DNA of 64,000 nt from Streptacidiphilus rugosus AM-16 (lineage in GTDB: Bacteria; Actinomycetota; Actinomycetes; Streptomycetales; Streptomycetaceae), in assembly GCF_000744655.1 (NCBI RefSeq), contig NZ_JQMJ01000004.1, positions 1,798,001 through 1,862,000 on the forward strand, in the 5' to 3' direction. Position numbers and translations under genes: made by a program. The notes under the pieces are model-generated. The model made no database searches and had not been told where the DNA came from. It saw only the letters and a list, made by a program, of their open reading frames with translations. Positions 48,847 to 60,427 of the stretch are shown here, piece by piece. How positions within the stretch are numbered: the stretch's first letter is position 1; each line of letters begins with the position of its first letter.

Positions 48847-50109
48847 TCAGGACACCGGCCGGGAGTCGGCCCAGACGCCCTCGAACTCCTCCTGGTAGAC
48901 CTGGAAGAGGCCCGGCTCCGGCGGCCGCGCCGGGCTGATCGGCGCGCCCGAGCCGCCGCGCAGCACCAGCACAGGGGACTCCATCCCGCGCGAGCGGCGC
49001 AGGTAGGGCTGGACGACGGCCAGCCCGTCAGGGCCGTCGCCGTCGACCAGATAGGCGGAGACGCGCGGCAGTTCGTCGTAGACGCGGATCTCGAAGGCAC
49101 CCGCGTCGCGCAGCCGGGAGCGGACCCGGCGCACGTGCATGATGTTCGTCTCGACCGACTTGCCCAGTTCGCCCCGGCCCAGGCCGAGTTCACGCTCCCG
49201 GCGGCGCAGCGAACTGCTGGCGGGGTTGAGGAAGAGCAGCCGCACCCGGCAGCCTGAGTCCGCCAGCGCGATCAGGCGCCGTCCGGTGAAGTTCTGGCAG
49301 AGCAGGCTGAGGCCGATGCCCACGGCGTCGAGCCGGCGCGCGCCCGCCAGCAGATCCTCCACCGGCAGGTCGCGCTGGAGTCTGACCCGGTCCGGGTGGA
49401 CGCCGATGACGTCGGCGTAGCGGTCGCCGATCAGCTCCTCGACGGCGTCGACGGGGGCGCGCAGCCCCGCCACTCCCCCGGTGCCGCCCGGGTGGCCGCC
49501 GTCGAGCAGCAGCAGCAGACGGGCCGCCGCGCGCTCCGCCTGGGCCAGCACGTTCTCGGAGAGGGTCCGGTTGCGGGAGACGACGTGGCGGGCCACCTCC
49601 AGCTCGTCGAGGGCGACCTCTATCTCCCTGCGGTCCGCCAGGAAGGGCTCGAAGCAGGGCCAGTGCTGCACCATCAGTTCGCGCAGCTGCGGCAGGGTGA
49701 GGAAGACCACCAGGGCGTCGTCGTCCGGGTCGAGCAGGTAGCCCTTGCGGCGGCTGACCTCGCGGACGGCTCCGGCCCGCTGCACCCACTCCTCGCCGGC
49801 GGGGCCGGCCGCGGCGATGACCCAGTCGTCGCCGTGGGCGGGCTCGTAGACCGGCCGCAGCACCTCGGCGACCACGGACCGCAGCCGCTGCTCGACCAGG
49901 TTGAGCCAGACGTACGCGCGCCCGGCGCGGCCGACCCGGAGTCTGGCCTCCTCCCAGGCGGCGGCGGGCCAGGCCAGCGAGGGCTCCAGCGGCCCGGGCT
50001 GGTGCGGGACGGTCCGGCCCAGGCCGGTGCGGGCCACCACCGTCGGGGCGTCGCCCCGCGCCGCGCTCCCCGGGGAACCCCCGTCGGGGACCACCATTCC
50101 GGAGCTCAC
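48847..50109 (-). CDS. SAV2148-type HEPN and PLD-like domain protein
   Basis: A 420-residue protein matching the streptomycete SAV2148 family. After a disordered N-terminus, the helical HEPN-like region (about 55-205) has YVWLNLVEQRLRSVVAEVLR, RKGYLLDPDDDALVVFLTLP and EVARHVVSRNRTLSENV; the usual RxxxxH RNase motif is not evident. The C-terminal domain (about 245-400) reads GIGLSLLCQNFTGRRLIALA, CRVRLLFLNPASSSLRRRE and NIMHVRRVRSRLRDAGAFEI, like PLD-fold nucleotide-responsive domains. Function is unknown; the pairing suggests RNA- or stress-related signalling. GTG 50109 follows AGGGACG. Confidence 0.82.
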   Translation of the reverse strand: MSSGMVVPDGGSPGSAARGDAPTVVARTGLGRTVPHQPGPLEPSLAWPAAAWEEARLRVGRAGRAYVWLNLVEQRLRSVVAEVLRPVYEPAHGDDWVIAAAGPAGEEWVQRAGAVREVSRRKGYLLDPDDDALVVFLTLPQLRELMVQHWPCFEPFLADRREIEVALDELEVARHVVSRNRTLSENVLAQAERAAARLLLLLDGGHPGGTGGVAGLRAPVDAVEELIGDRYADVIGVHPDRVRLQRDLPVEDLLAGARRLDAVGIGLSLLCQNFTGRRLIALADSGCRVRLLFLNPASSSLRRRERELGLGRGELGKSVETNIMHVRRVRSRLRDAGAFEIRVYDELPRVSAYLVDGDGPDGLAVVQPYLRRSRGMESPVLVLRGGSGAPISPARPPEPGLFQVYQEEFEGVWADSRPVS

Positions 50110-50583
50110 CGTCCCTATCCCGCGTCATCACGCCCGGCCTGCCCGGCCGTTGGGGGCGTGCGCCGGAACGACGCGCCCTGTCGGCCGCGCCCACACGGTA
50201 CCGCGCCGGGCGGCCTGATGCGGGCCGTCCGGGCCAGCCCGGACGATCAAGAGTACTTCGGTTCCGGATCCCCGCGCAGCAGTTCGAGCCGCCCGGTCGG
50301 TCCGGCGCGGCGCGCGGTCGGGCGGGCGCCCGCGCGGTCCGGCCCAGCGGACGGAGAGCGCCGCCATCCGAACACGGTCCGGACACGAACAGGCCAAGCG
50401 TGGGACACAGACACTCGTTCGGGCGAAGAACCGGCAAGTCGGTCATGGGAACCGATGTGCTACGCCACGATGCAGAACGGACATGACGACGAGTCGGGCC
50501 GGGCATCAGCCTCTGGGAGCTCCCTCCGGGGGCGCTCCGGGCGTGGCCGCCGCCCGCCCGCTCTCAAGGATTGGTTGAGGACC
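50110..50583. other. Long leader region before glgX
   Basis: The 474 bp between the divergent HEPN gene and glgX holds both promoters. The glgX frame is open back to an ATG at 50455, but that 43-residue extension is Ser/Gly/Arg-rich and unlike GlgX. No strong hairpin or recognisable riboswitch is seen. Confidence 0.5.
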
Positions 50584-52707
<2,124 letters not shown>

Positions 52708-52720
52708 CAGGAGGATCGTC

Positions 52721-52831
52721 GTGGAGCGCGACGTCGCGCAGGAGGCCGCGCGGAGCGTCGTGCACAGGTTCGACCGATTGCCCTGCCCGGGTCGTGGGCG
52801 GCCCCCGGGTGGGGTAGGCGTGGAGGTATGA
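52721..52831 (+). CDS. Possible small coupling ORF before treY
   Basis: A 36-codon frame from GTG 52721 with a strong AGGAGG (52709-52714) 6 bp ahead. Its stop overlaps the treY ATG as ATGA, so ribosomes finishing it could reinitiate on treY. The product (MERDVAQEAARSVVHRF then a Gly/Pro/Arg-rich end) matches nothing I know. The evidence is the ribosome-binding site and overlap only; a non-coding spacer remains possible. Confidence 0.35.
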   Translation: MERDVAQEAARSVVHRFDRLPCPGRGRPPGGVGVEV

Positions 52832-55173
52832 CACCTGCCGAGCACCGGGCACCGACGGCCAGCTACCGGCTCCAGCTCCAGCCAGGATTCGGCTTCGCGG
52901 AAGCGACACGGGCCGTGCCGTACCTGGCCGGGCTCGGGGTGTCGCACCTGCACCTCTCGCCGGTCCTCCAGGCGACGCCGGGCTCGCGGCACGGCTACGA
53001 CGTGGTCGACCACGGCCGGATCAGCACCGAGCTCGGCGGCGAGGCCGGGCTGCGGGAGCTGGCGGCCCGGGCCCGGGCGCACGGCCTCGGCCTGCTCGCG
53101 GACATCGTGCCGAACCACATGGCGGTGCCCACGCCGCTGCACCTGAACCGGGCACTGTGGCGGACGCTGCGCGAGGGACCGCAGTCGCCGTGGGCCGCCT
53201 GGTTCGACATCGACTGGGCGGCGCAGGACGGCCGGGTGCTGCTGCCGATACTCGGCGACCGACTCGGCGCGGTGCTGGAGTCGGGCGGCTTCGGCGTCGA
53301 ACGCGTCCTCGGCCCCGACGGAGAGGAGCCGGTGCTCCGGCACGGCCCGCAGCTGCTGCCACTGCGTCCCGGCACCGAGACCCTGCCGCTGCCCGAACTG
53401 CTGCGCCGGCAGTGGTACCGCCCCGCCTGGTGGCGGCTGGCCGGCACCGAGCTCAACTACCGCCGGTTCTTCACCGTCAACGACCTGATAGCCGTCCGCG
53501 TCGAGCTCCCCGAGGTGTTCGACGCGACCCACGCGTTGCTGATACGCCTGCAGCGCGAGGGCGTCCTGGACGGCTTCCGGGTGGACCACCCGGACGGGCT
53601 CGCCGATCCGCGCGGCTACCTGCGCCGGCTGCGCGAGGCCACCGGCGGCGCGCACGTCGTCGTGGAGAAGATCCTCACCGGCGCCGAGACGCTCCCCGGC
53701 GACTGGCCCTGCGCAGGGACGACGGGCTATGACGCCCTGCGCCGCATCGACGGCGTGCTGACCGACGGCGCGGGCGTGCTGCGGGCCCTGCGCCCGCCCG
53801 CCGAGGTCGCCCTCGGCGCGGCCGAACGCGGGCGGACCGAGCTGGTGCGCCCGCAGGGCGAGCTCGACGCCGAGGTCGCCCGGCTGGTCCGCGAGGTCAG
53901 GACCGCCTGCGGGGACGACGTCGCGCTCGGCGACCATCCGGACTGGGCGATCCGCGCGGCACTCGCCGGAATGCTGGCCGGCTTCCCCCGCTACCGCCCC
54001 TACCCGGTGCCGGGCGAGCCGCTGCCCGACGCCGACGTCGAGGCGCTCGCCGCGCGGCCGGACGAGGCGCTGCTGCCGGGGCCCTTCACCGGGACGGCCG
54101 CCCTGGTCCGGGCGCTGCTGCTCGCGCCCGACTCCCCCGCCTCGCTGCGCGCCCGCTTCGCGCAGACGGCGGCGGCGGTCGCCGCCAAGGGCGTCGAGGA
54201 CACCGCCTACTACCGGCACCATCCGCTGCTCTCGCTCAACGAGGTCGGCGGCGAACCGTCGCGCCCAGGGGTGAGCCTGGAGGCCTTCCACGCGTACTGC
54301 GCCGACCTGGCGCGGGACTGGCCCGCGACCATGACCGCGCTGTCCACCCATGACACCAAGCGCAGCGCCGACGCCCGGGCCCGCCTCGCGGTCCTGGCCG
54401 AGCTGCCGGAGGAGTGGCTCGCCGAGCGCGCCGCCTGGTCGGCGCTCGCGCCGGGCGGCGGGCTGCCGCAGGACCGGGACGCGGAGGACCTGGTCTGGCA
54501 GACGGCGTTCGCGGCCTGGCCGATCGACGCCGAGCGGCTGACCGCCGCGGCGCTCAAGTCCGTCCGCGAGGCGAAACTGCACACCGACTGGACCGACCCC
54601 GACGCCTCCTACGAACGCGCCGTCACCGCCCTGGCCCGCGCCGTGCCGGAGACCCCGGCGCTGGCCGCCAGGATCACGGCGTTCGTCGCACGGGTCGCCC
54701 CGTACGAGCGGGTCAACACGCTGAGCGCGGCCCTGCTGCACCTGACCATGCCCGGCGTGCCCGATCTCTACCAGGGCAGCGAGTTCCCGTTGCACACGCT
54801 GGTCGACCCGGACAACCGCGGCATCGTCGCCTTCCCCGCGCACGCCGACCCGCACGGCCTCGCCGCCGAGAAGGCCTCGCTCACCCGGACGGCCCTGCGG
54901 CTGCGCTCCCTCCAGGAACCCAAGGAGCCCTACACCCCCTGGACCACGCCTTCCCCCCACGCCCTGGCCTTCCTGCGCGGCGACGCGCAGCTGACCGTCG
55001 TCACCCGCCTTCCCCTCGGCCTGGAACGCGCGGGCGGCTGGGGCGAGCAGACGCTGCCGCTGCCCGAAGGCACCTGGTCCGACGCCCTGACCGGCCGCCA
55101 CGGCCTGCGCGGCGCGATCCCGCTCGCCGACCTGCTCAACCCCCTCCCTGTCGCCCTGCTCACCCGCACCTAG
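52828..55173 (+). CDS. treY: Malto-oligosyltrehalose synthase
   Basis: A 781-residue GH13 enzyme that rearranges the reducing-end alpha-1,4 bond of maltodextrin to alpha-1,1, making maltooligosyltrehalose. TASYRLQLQPGFGFAEATRA and HLHLSPVLQATPGSRHGYDV are TreY hallmarks. Barrel motifs include LLADIVPNHMAV, DGFRVDHPDGLADPRGYL (nucleophile Asp), VVVEKIL (acid Glu) and TALSTHDTKRSADARARLAV. ATG 52828 overlaps a small upstream frame. The treZ gene follows after 438 bp, an unusually long gap for partner enzymes. Confidence 0.97.
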   Translation: MTPAEHRAPTASYRLQLQPGFGFAEATRAVPYLAGLGVSHLHLSPVLQATPGSRHGYDVVDHGRISTELGGEAGLRELAARARAHGLGLLADIVPNHMAVPTPLHLNRALWRTLREGPQSPWAAWFDIDWAAQDGRVLLPILGDRLGAVLESGGFGVERVLGPDGEEPVLRHGPQLLPLRPGTETLPLPELLRRQWYRPAWWRLAGTELNYRRFFTVNDLIAVRVELPEVFDATHALLIRLQREGVLDGFRVDHPDGLADPRGYLRRLREATGGAHVVVEKILTGAETLPGDWPCAGTTGYDALRRIDGVLTDGAGVLRALRPPAEVALGAAERGRTELVRPQGELDAEVARLVREVRTACGDDVALGDHPDWAIRAALAGMLAGFPRYRPYPVPGEPLPDADVEALAARPDEALLPGPFTGTAALVRALLLAPDSPASLRARFAQTAAAVAAKGVEDTAYYRHHPLLSLNEVGGEPSRPGVSLEAFHAYCADLARDWPATMTALSTHDTKRSADARARLAVLAELPEEWLAERAAWSALAPGGGLPQDRDAEDLVWQTAFAAWPIDAERLTAAALKSVREAKLHTDWTDPDASYERAVTALARAVPETPALAARITAFVARVAPYERVNTLSAALLHLTMPGVPDLYQGSEFPLHTLVDPDNRGIVAFPAHADPHGLAAEKASLTRTALRLRSLQEPKEPYTPWTTPSPHALAFLRGDAQLTVVTRLPLGLERAGGWGEQTLPLPEGTWSDALTGRHGLRGAIPLADLLNPLPVALLTRT

Positions 55174-55611
55174 GGCCCGTCCGCGGTCTCTGCGGATCGG
55201 TCCGCGGTGTCGGGCGCGGTCAGCCGCACGGCGTTGCATCGGTCTCGGACCGGAGGGACGCGGGCGCTGCGGCAACACGGCAGACGGCCCGTGCCGGGCA
55301 CCCGGAAGGATCCTCCTCCCAGCCTTCGGCCGGGAGGTACCCCTGGGACAGGCTCCGGCGCCGGCCGCGGTGTCGGCCCGGCCGGGCCGGGTCGTGACGG
55401 GCCGGGAAGAACCGTGCCCGCGACGTAGCCTTCGCGTCCACGACCCGAACGGTCGATCAACAAACCTCCGCAGGCGTTCGACCCGGCCCGGGCCCGGCTC
55501 CGCCGCGCGGGCAGCCGGCTCCGCCGACCGACGGTGCGGCAGAAGGCCGCGCGGTGGAAGTCGGCCCGGTTCAGGCATGTCCGGGTCGCCGGGCCGGGTA
55601 GGAAGGACCGT
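55174..55611. other. treY-treZ intergenic region
   Basis: 438 bp of very G+C-rich sequence with several short dyads, for example CCCGGCCGGGCC near 55377 and an imperfect CTCCC/GGGAG hairpin near 55317-55337. No gene is supported. It may hold an independent treZ promoter, but no clear -35/-10 pair is seen. Confidence 0.45.
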
Positions 55612-57384
55612 ATGCCGACGCCGACGCCAGCGCCCGACCGCCGCCCGCATCGCTTCGCGGTCTGGGCCCCGGATGCCGTCACCGTCGAGGTCGAGGTGGA
55701 CGGCGGCGTCCACCCGATGCGGCGCGACCCGAGCCGGGACGGCTGGTGGGAGACCGGTGTGCCCGCCGACCCGGCGGCGAGCCGCTACGGCTTCCGGCTC
55801 GACGGAGGCCCGACCCGGCCCGATCCGCGCTCCCCCCGCCAGCCGGACGGTCCCGACGGGCTCTCCCGGCTCGTGGACCACGCCGCCTTCCCCTGGCGCA
55901 CGCCGGAACGCCCCGGCCACGGCTTCGACGGCGCGGTCCTCTACGAGCTGCACGTCGGGACCTTCAGCCCGGAGGGCACCTTCGACGCCGCACTGGCCCG
56001 GCTGCCGCACCTGGCCGAACTCGGGGTCACCCACGTCGAACTGATGCCGGTCTGCTCGTTCCCCGGCCGTCAGGGCTGGGGCTACGACGGCGTGTCGCCC
56101 TGGTCCGTGCACGAGCCCTACGGCGGGCCCGACGGGCTCAAGCGCTTCGTCGACGCGGCCCACGGCCACGGGCTCGGGGTGGTGCTCGACGTCGTGCACA
56201 ACCACCTGGGCCCGTCCGGCAACCATCTGCCCGCCTTCGGCCCCTACTTCACCGACCGGCACCACACCCCCTGGGGCGCGGCGGTGAACCTGGACGCGCC
56301 CGGCTCGGACGAGGTGCGCGCGTACCTGATCGACAGCGCGCTGGCCTGGCTGCGCGACTACCGCATCGACGGGCTGCGCCTCGACGCGGTGCACGCCCTG
56401 GTGGACACCCGCGCGCTGCCGTTCCTGGAACAGCTCGCCGCCGCGGTCGACGCGCTGGCCCGGCGCAGCGGTCGTCCGCTCTTCCTGGTCGGTGAGTCGG
56501 ACCTGAACGACCCGCGCCTGATCACGCCACGCGAGGCGGGCGGCACCGGACTGGCCGGCCAGTGGAGCGACGACTTCCACCACGCCCTGCACGCCACCCT
56601 GACCGGCGAGAGGCAGGGCTACTACGCCGACTTCGCGGCCCGCCCGCTCGCCGCCCTCGCCAAGACCCTGACCGGCGGCTTCTTCCACGACGGCAGCTGG
56701 TCCAGCTTCCGCGGGCGCTCCCACGGCCGCCCGCTGGACGCCCTCCGCACACCGATGCACCGCCTGCTCGGCTATGCCCAGACGCACGACCAGATCGGCA
56801 ACCGGGCGCTGGGCGACCGGCTCGCCGCCACCCTCACGCCCGAACTGCTCGCCGCGGGCGCGGCCCTGGTGCTGCTCTCGCCCTTCACGCCGATGCTCTT
56901 CATGGGCGAGGAGTGGGGCGCGTCCACGCCGTGGCAGTACTTCACGGACCACCAGGACCCGGCGCTGGCGCAGGCGGTCCGCGAGGGCCGTCGCCGCGAG
57001 TTCGCCGAGCACGGCTGGCGACCGGACCAGATCCCCGATCCGCAGGCCGAGTCCACCTTCGCCGCCTCGCGTCTGGACTGGACGGAGCCCCAACGCGGCC
57101 ACCACGCTGCCCTGTTGGAGTGGTACCGGCTGCTGCTCCGGTTGCGCGGGCTGGCCACCGGAGCGGCCGAGGTCCGATTCGACGAAGCCGCACGCTGGCT
57201 GACGGTGCGTCGGGGCGCGCTGACGCTGGGCGTCAATCTCGCCGACGGCCCGCGCGAACTGCCGCTGCCCGAGGGCCGTCGCGTCGCGGCCTTCCCGGCC
57301 GGGCAGGCGACCGGACCGGTGCTCGCCCCACAGGCGACCGTGATCGTCCACGGAGCGGGCGAAGCCGACCCTCGGGATCGGTGA
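55612..57384 (+). CDS. treZ: Malto-oligosyltrehalose trehalohydrolase
   Basis: A 590-residue GH13 enzyme releasing trehalose from maltooligosyltrehalose, completing the GlgX-TreY-TreZ route. The N-terminal CBM48-like domain (about 1-100) begins HRFAVWAPDAVTVEVEVDGG. Motifs are VVLDVVHNHLGPSGNHLPAF, DGLRLDAVHALVDT (nucleophile Asp), FLVGESDLNDPRLI (acid Glu) and GYAQTHDQIGNRALGDRL. GGAAGGACC precedes ATG 55612. The stop is 3 bp from the convergent coaE stop, with no room for a terminator. Confidence 0.96.
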   Translation: MPTPTPAPDRRPHRFAVWAPDAVTVEVEVDGGVHPMRRDPSRDGWWETGVPADPAASRYGFRLDGGPTRPDPRSPRQPDGPDGLSRLVDHAAFPWRTPERPGHGFDGAVLYELHVGTFSPEGTFDAALARLPHLAELGVTHVELMPVCSFPGRQGWGYDGVSPWSVHEPYGGPDGLKRFVDAAHGHGLGVVLDVVHNHLGPSGNHLPAFGPYFTDRHHTPWGAAVNLDAPGSDEVRAYLIDSALAWLRDYRIDGLRLDAVHALVDTRALPFLEQLAAAVDALARRSGRPLFLVGESDLNDPRLITPREAGGTGLAGQWSDDFHHALHATLTGERQGYYADFAARPLAALAKTLTGGFFHDGSWSSFRGRSHGRPLDALRTPMHRLLGYAQTHDQIGNRALGDRLAATLTPELLAAGAALVLLSPFTPMLFMGEEWGASTPWQYFTDHQDPALAQAVREGRRREFAEHGWRPDQIPDPQAESTFAASRLDWTEPQRGHHAALLEWYRLLLRLRGLATGAAEVRFDEAARWLTVRRGALTLGVNLADGPRELPLPEGRRVAAFPAGQATGPVLAPQATVIVHGAGEADPRDR

Positions 57385-57387
57385 GGA

Positions 57388-57993
57388 TCAGCCCCGGCGG
57401 GGCGCGTAGTCCCGCAGCTTCCGCCACACCTCGCGGACCTGCGCCTCGAGCCCGTCCAGCGGGCCGTCGTTGTCGATCACCAGGTCGGCGACGGCGAGGC
57501 GGTCGGCGCGGCTCGCCTGCGCGGCCATCCGGGCGCGCGCGTCCTCCTCGGTCATGCCCCGCAGGTCCACCAGCCGCCGCAGCCGGGTCTCGTCGGCGGC
57601 GTCCACCACGACCACCAGGTCGTAGAGCGGCGCGAGCTTGTTCTCCGCGAGCAGCGGCACGTCGTTGACGACGACGGCGTCGGGCCCGGCGGCGGCCTCC
57701 AGCGCGGCGGAGCGGTCGCGGACCAGGGGGTGCACGATCGCGTTGAGCGCCGCGAGCCTGTCGGGGTCGGCGAAGACGACGGCGCCGAGGCGCGGCCGGT
57801 CCAGCGAGCCGTCGGCGGCCAGCACGTCCTCGCCGAACTCGGCCACGACGGCGGCGAGCCCCGGCGTCCCCGGGGCGACGACCTCGCGCGCGATCAGGTC
57901 CGCGTCCACGATCACCGCGCCGAGCACGGCGAGCCGCCGCGACACCTCGCTCTTGCCTGCGCCGATACCGCCCGTGAGTCCAACCTTCACCAT
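57388..57993 (-). CDS. coaE: Dephospho-CoA kinase
   Basis: A 201-residue kinase for the last step of coenzyme A synthesis. It starts [15 protein letters not shown] with the P-loop at residues 8-15, has [16 protein letters not shown], and the lid [20 protein letters not shown]. The start could be three codons earlier (ATG 58002). In actinobacteria coaE is normally beside rpsA; here an MMPL gene sits between them. It ends 3 bp from the convergent treZ stop. Confidence 0.96.
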   Translation of the reverse strand: MVKVGLTGGIGAGKSEVSRRLAVLGAVIVDADLIAREVVAPGTPGLAAVVAEFGEDVLAADGSLDRPRLGAVVFADPDRLAALNAIVHPLVRDRSAALEAAAGPDAVVVNDVPLLAENKLAPLYDLVVVVDAADETRLRRLVDLRGMTEEDARARMAAQASRADRLAVADLVIDNDGPLDGLEAQVREVWRKLRDYAPRRG

Positions 57994-58051
57994 GCCCAGC
58001 AACCTATCGGCACCCCCTCACCCGGCACCACTCCGCCCCGGGCGGCAGGGC

Positions 58052-60241
58052 TCAGGCCGCTCGGCGGTCCGCGGCGGGGACGGGCAGGGACTCGGACTCG
58101 GGGGCCTGGGACCGCTGGAGCGGCAGCGCGCCGACGGCCTCCGGGAGCGGCGGGAGGTTGGCGTGCTCCTTCAGGCCGAAGCGGGCGTAGAGGCGGCGCA
58201 GCGGAGCGGGAGCCCACCAGTTGCCCTTGCCGAACAGCGACATCGTGGCCGGCACCAGCAGCATCCGTACCAGCGTGGCGTCCACCAGCACCGCCACCGC
58301 CAGGGCGAGGCCGATCTCCTTGATGTCGAGCATCCGTCCGGTCGAGAAGCCCAGGAAGACGATCACCATCAGCGCCGCCGCCGAGGTGATGATCCGGCCG
58401 CTGCGCTGCACGCCGAGTTCCACCGAGCGCGAGCAGGCGTAGCCCTCGTCGTGGAGTTCCTTGATCCGGGAGAGCAGGAAGACCTCGTAGTCCATGGAGA
58501 GCCCGAAGGAGAAGACGAAGACCAGGACCGGGATCCACGCCTCCAGGCCGCCCGTCGGCGTGAAGCCGAGCAGGCCGCTGAACCAGCCGTCCTGGAAGAC
58601 CAGCGTCATCACGCCGAGCGCCGCACCCAGCGAGAGCAGGTTCATCACCAGCGCCTTGACCGGCACGACGACCGAGCCGGTCATCAGGAACAGCAGGATG
58701 AAGGTCGCCACGACGATCAGCCCGAGCGCCCAGGGGCCGCGGGTGTCGATCTCGTGCCGGAAGTCGACGACGCTCGCCGCGTTGCCGGTGACCCAGGTCT
58801 CCAGGCCGGCCCGGTCGGCCCGCAGCTCGCCCACGACGTGCTGGGCGGTCGCGCCCTGCGCCGTGCCGTCCACCCGCACGCCGACGGCCGACCAGGCCGA
58901 GTCGCCGCTGCCGCCGGTCTCGGTGACCTGGGCCGATCGCACGTCCGCCAGGGTGGCGATCTTCTCGGCGTAGGCGGTCGCGACGGCCTTGTCGCTCTTC
59001 ACGTAGACCGTGACGTCCGGCTCGGCCAGCTGGGGGTAGTCCGCCGCGATCACGTCGGCGACCTCGCGGCTGCTGAAGCTGCTCGGCAGCACCTGCGTAC
59101 CCAGGCTCTGGGCGTGCGCCCCGAAGAACGGCCCCGCGCAGGCGACCAGCAGCGCTGCCGCGCCCAGCGCCACCGGGAGGGCCTTGCGCTGCACCTGGCG
59201 GACGACCCACGCGAAGCGGCCGTCGTCCCGCACCCCGCGCTTGGGCGGCTTGATCCGCTTCCCGGCGAAGCCCAGCATCGCCGGGACCAGGGTGAGGCCG
59301 GAGAGCACGGTGATGACGACGACGCTGACCCCGGCCGCCGCCACGGCCCTGAAGATCGGGCTGGTCAGTACGAACAGGCCGGAGAGCGCCACCGCGACGG
59401 TCAGCGCCGAGAACGCGATGGTCCGCCCGGCTGTGGCGCTGGTGCGCTCCACGGCGGCCTCGATGGTGGCGCCCTTGCTGCGTTCCTCGCGGAAGCGGTT
59501 GACCATGAGGAGCGCGTAGTCGATGGAGAGCCCGAGGCCGAGGACGGTCGTGATGGGCAGCACGCTGGTGTCCATCGGCATGATCCGGGTGAAGCCGAAC
59601 AGCGCCAGCAGCGCGCCGGCCACCGAGCCGATCGCCCCGAGCAGCGGCAGGCCGGCCGCCACGAAGCCGCCGAAGATCAGCACCATCACCGCGAGGGTGA
59701 CCGGCAGCGCGATCATCTCGCCGCCCTCGGTGTCCGACTTGGTCTGCTCCTGCACCTGCTGCTGGAGCACCTGGTTGCCGCCGAGCCTCACGGTGGCGCC
59801 GCTGTCCGCGGCGATCCGGTCCAGGCGGGCGGTGGCCCGGTCGAGCGCCTTGGCGTCGCCGAGCTGGACGCTGAGCACCTGCGAGGAGCCGTCGGCGGCC
59901 TTGACGTCGCTCACCGAGGCGACGCCGGGCAGGGCCCTCAGGTCCTTCTCGGCGGAGGCGACGGCGCTGCGCACCTTCGCGTCGTCGGGGGACCTGCCGG
60001 AGACCAGGGCCTGCAGCGCGTCCTTGCTCGTCCCGGCCTGGGACAGCAGCGCACTGCCGACGGCGGACTCGGAGCCGGCCGCCTTGGCGGACGGGGCGGC
60101 GACGTTGAAGACCTTGGTGCCGAAGAGGAGGCCCAGGACCACGAGCACGGTCCAGGCGAGCGCGACCCAGCGCCGATGGCGGAAGCTGAACCTTCCGAGC
60201 GCTGCGAAGGGGCCGCTGCAACGCGTGGACTTCTGGTGCAT
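58052..60241 (-). CDS. MMPL/RND family transporter, between rpsA and coaE
   Basis: A 729-residue MMPL pump. The N-terminal segment FRHRRWVALAWTVLVVLGLL precedes a first periplasmic-type domain (about 40-190). The helices carry GLGLSIDYALLMVNRFREER and the repeat FSFGLSMDYEVFLLSRIKEL, with the D-Y relay residues. Two sets of about six helices are visible, with a second soluble domain at about 350-500. The substrate is unknown; lipid or drug export is usual. ATG 60241 is preceded by AAGGCCTCCAC. The rpsA terminator lies just upstream, so it has its own promoter. Confidence 0.93.
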   Translation of the reverse strand: MHQKSTRCSGPFAALGRFSFRHRRWVALAWTVLVVLGLLFGTKVFNVAAPSAKAAGSESAVGSALLSQAGTSKDALQALVSGRSPDDAKVRSAVASAEKDLRALPGVASVSDVKAADGSSQVLSVQLGDAKALDRATARLDRIAADSGATVRLGGNQVLQQQVQEQTKSDTEGGEMIALPVTLAVMVLIFGGFVAAGLPLLGAIGSVAGALLALFGFTRIMPMDTSVLPITTVLGLGLSIDYALLMVNRFREERSKGATIEAAVERTSATAGRTIAFSALTVAVALSGLFVLTSPIFRAVAAAGVSVVVITVLSGLTLVPAMLGFAGKRIKPPKRGVRDDGRFAWVVRQVQRKALPVALGAAALLVACAGPFFGAHAQSLGTQVLPSSFSSREVADVIAADYPQLAEPDVTVYVKSDKAVATAYAEKIATLADVRSAQVTETGGSGDSAWSAVGVRVDGTAQGATAQHVVGELRADRAGLETWVTGNAASVVDFRHEIDTRGPWALGLIVVATFILLFLMTGSVVVPVKALVMNLLSLGAALGVMTLVFQDGWFSGLLGFTPTGGLEAWIPVLVFVFSFGLSMDYEVFLLSRIKELHDEGYACSRSVELGVQRSGRIITSAAALMVIVFLGFSTGRMLDIKEIGLALAVAVLVDATLVRMLLVPATMSLFGKGNWWAPAPLRRLYARFGLKEHANLPPLPEAVGALPLQRSQAPESESLPVPAADRRAA

Positions 60242-60362
60242 GTGGAGGCCTTGCTTCCGTTCAGGGCAACTGTGTCCACGGTGACCGAGTTGTCCCTTGA
60301 TCGGTAGAGCCATCCGGTATGGGCTACGCCATATTCGTCAAATCCGGTTAAACCCGGACATG

Positions 60363-60400
60363 CAGGAACCCCCGCCCGGTTTCCCGGACGGGGGTTCCTG
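60363..60400 (-). terminator. rpsA terminator
   Basis: CAGGAACCCCCG (60363-60374) pairs with CGGGGGTTCCTG (60389-60400), with an inner CCGG stem separated by one mismatch. It lies 27 bp after the rpsA stop on the minus strand. Confidence 0.85.
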
Positions 60401-60427
60401 AGGTGCTGCTACTCAGCGATCAGAGCC

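Noticed and set aside
50455-50583. N-terminal extension of GlgX from ATG 50455
   Set aside because: The added 43 residues are Ser/Gly/Arg-rich and not part of GlgX; the known family start MQVWPGQ is at 50584 with GAGGA upstream.
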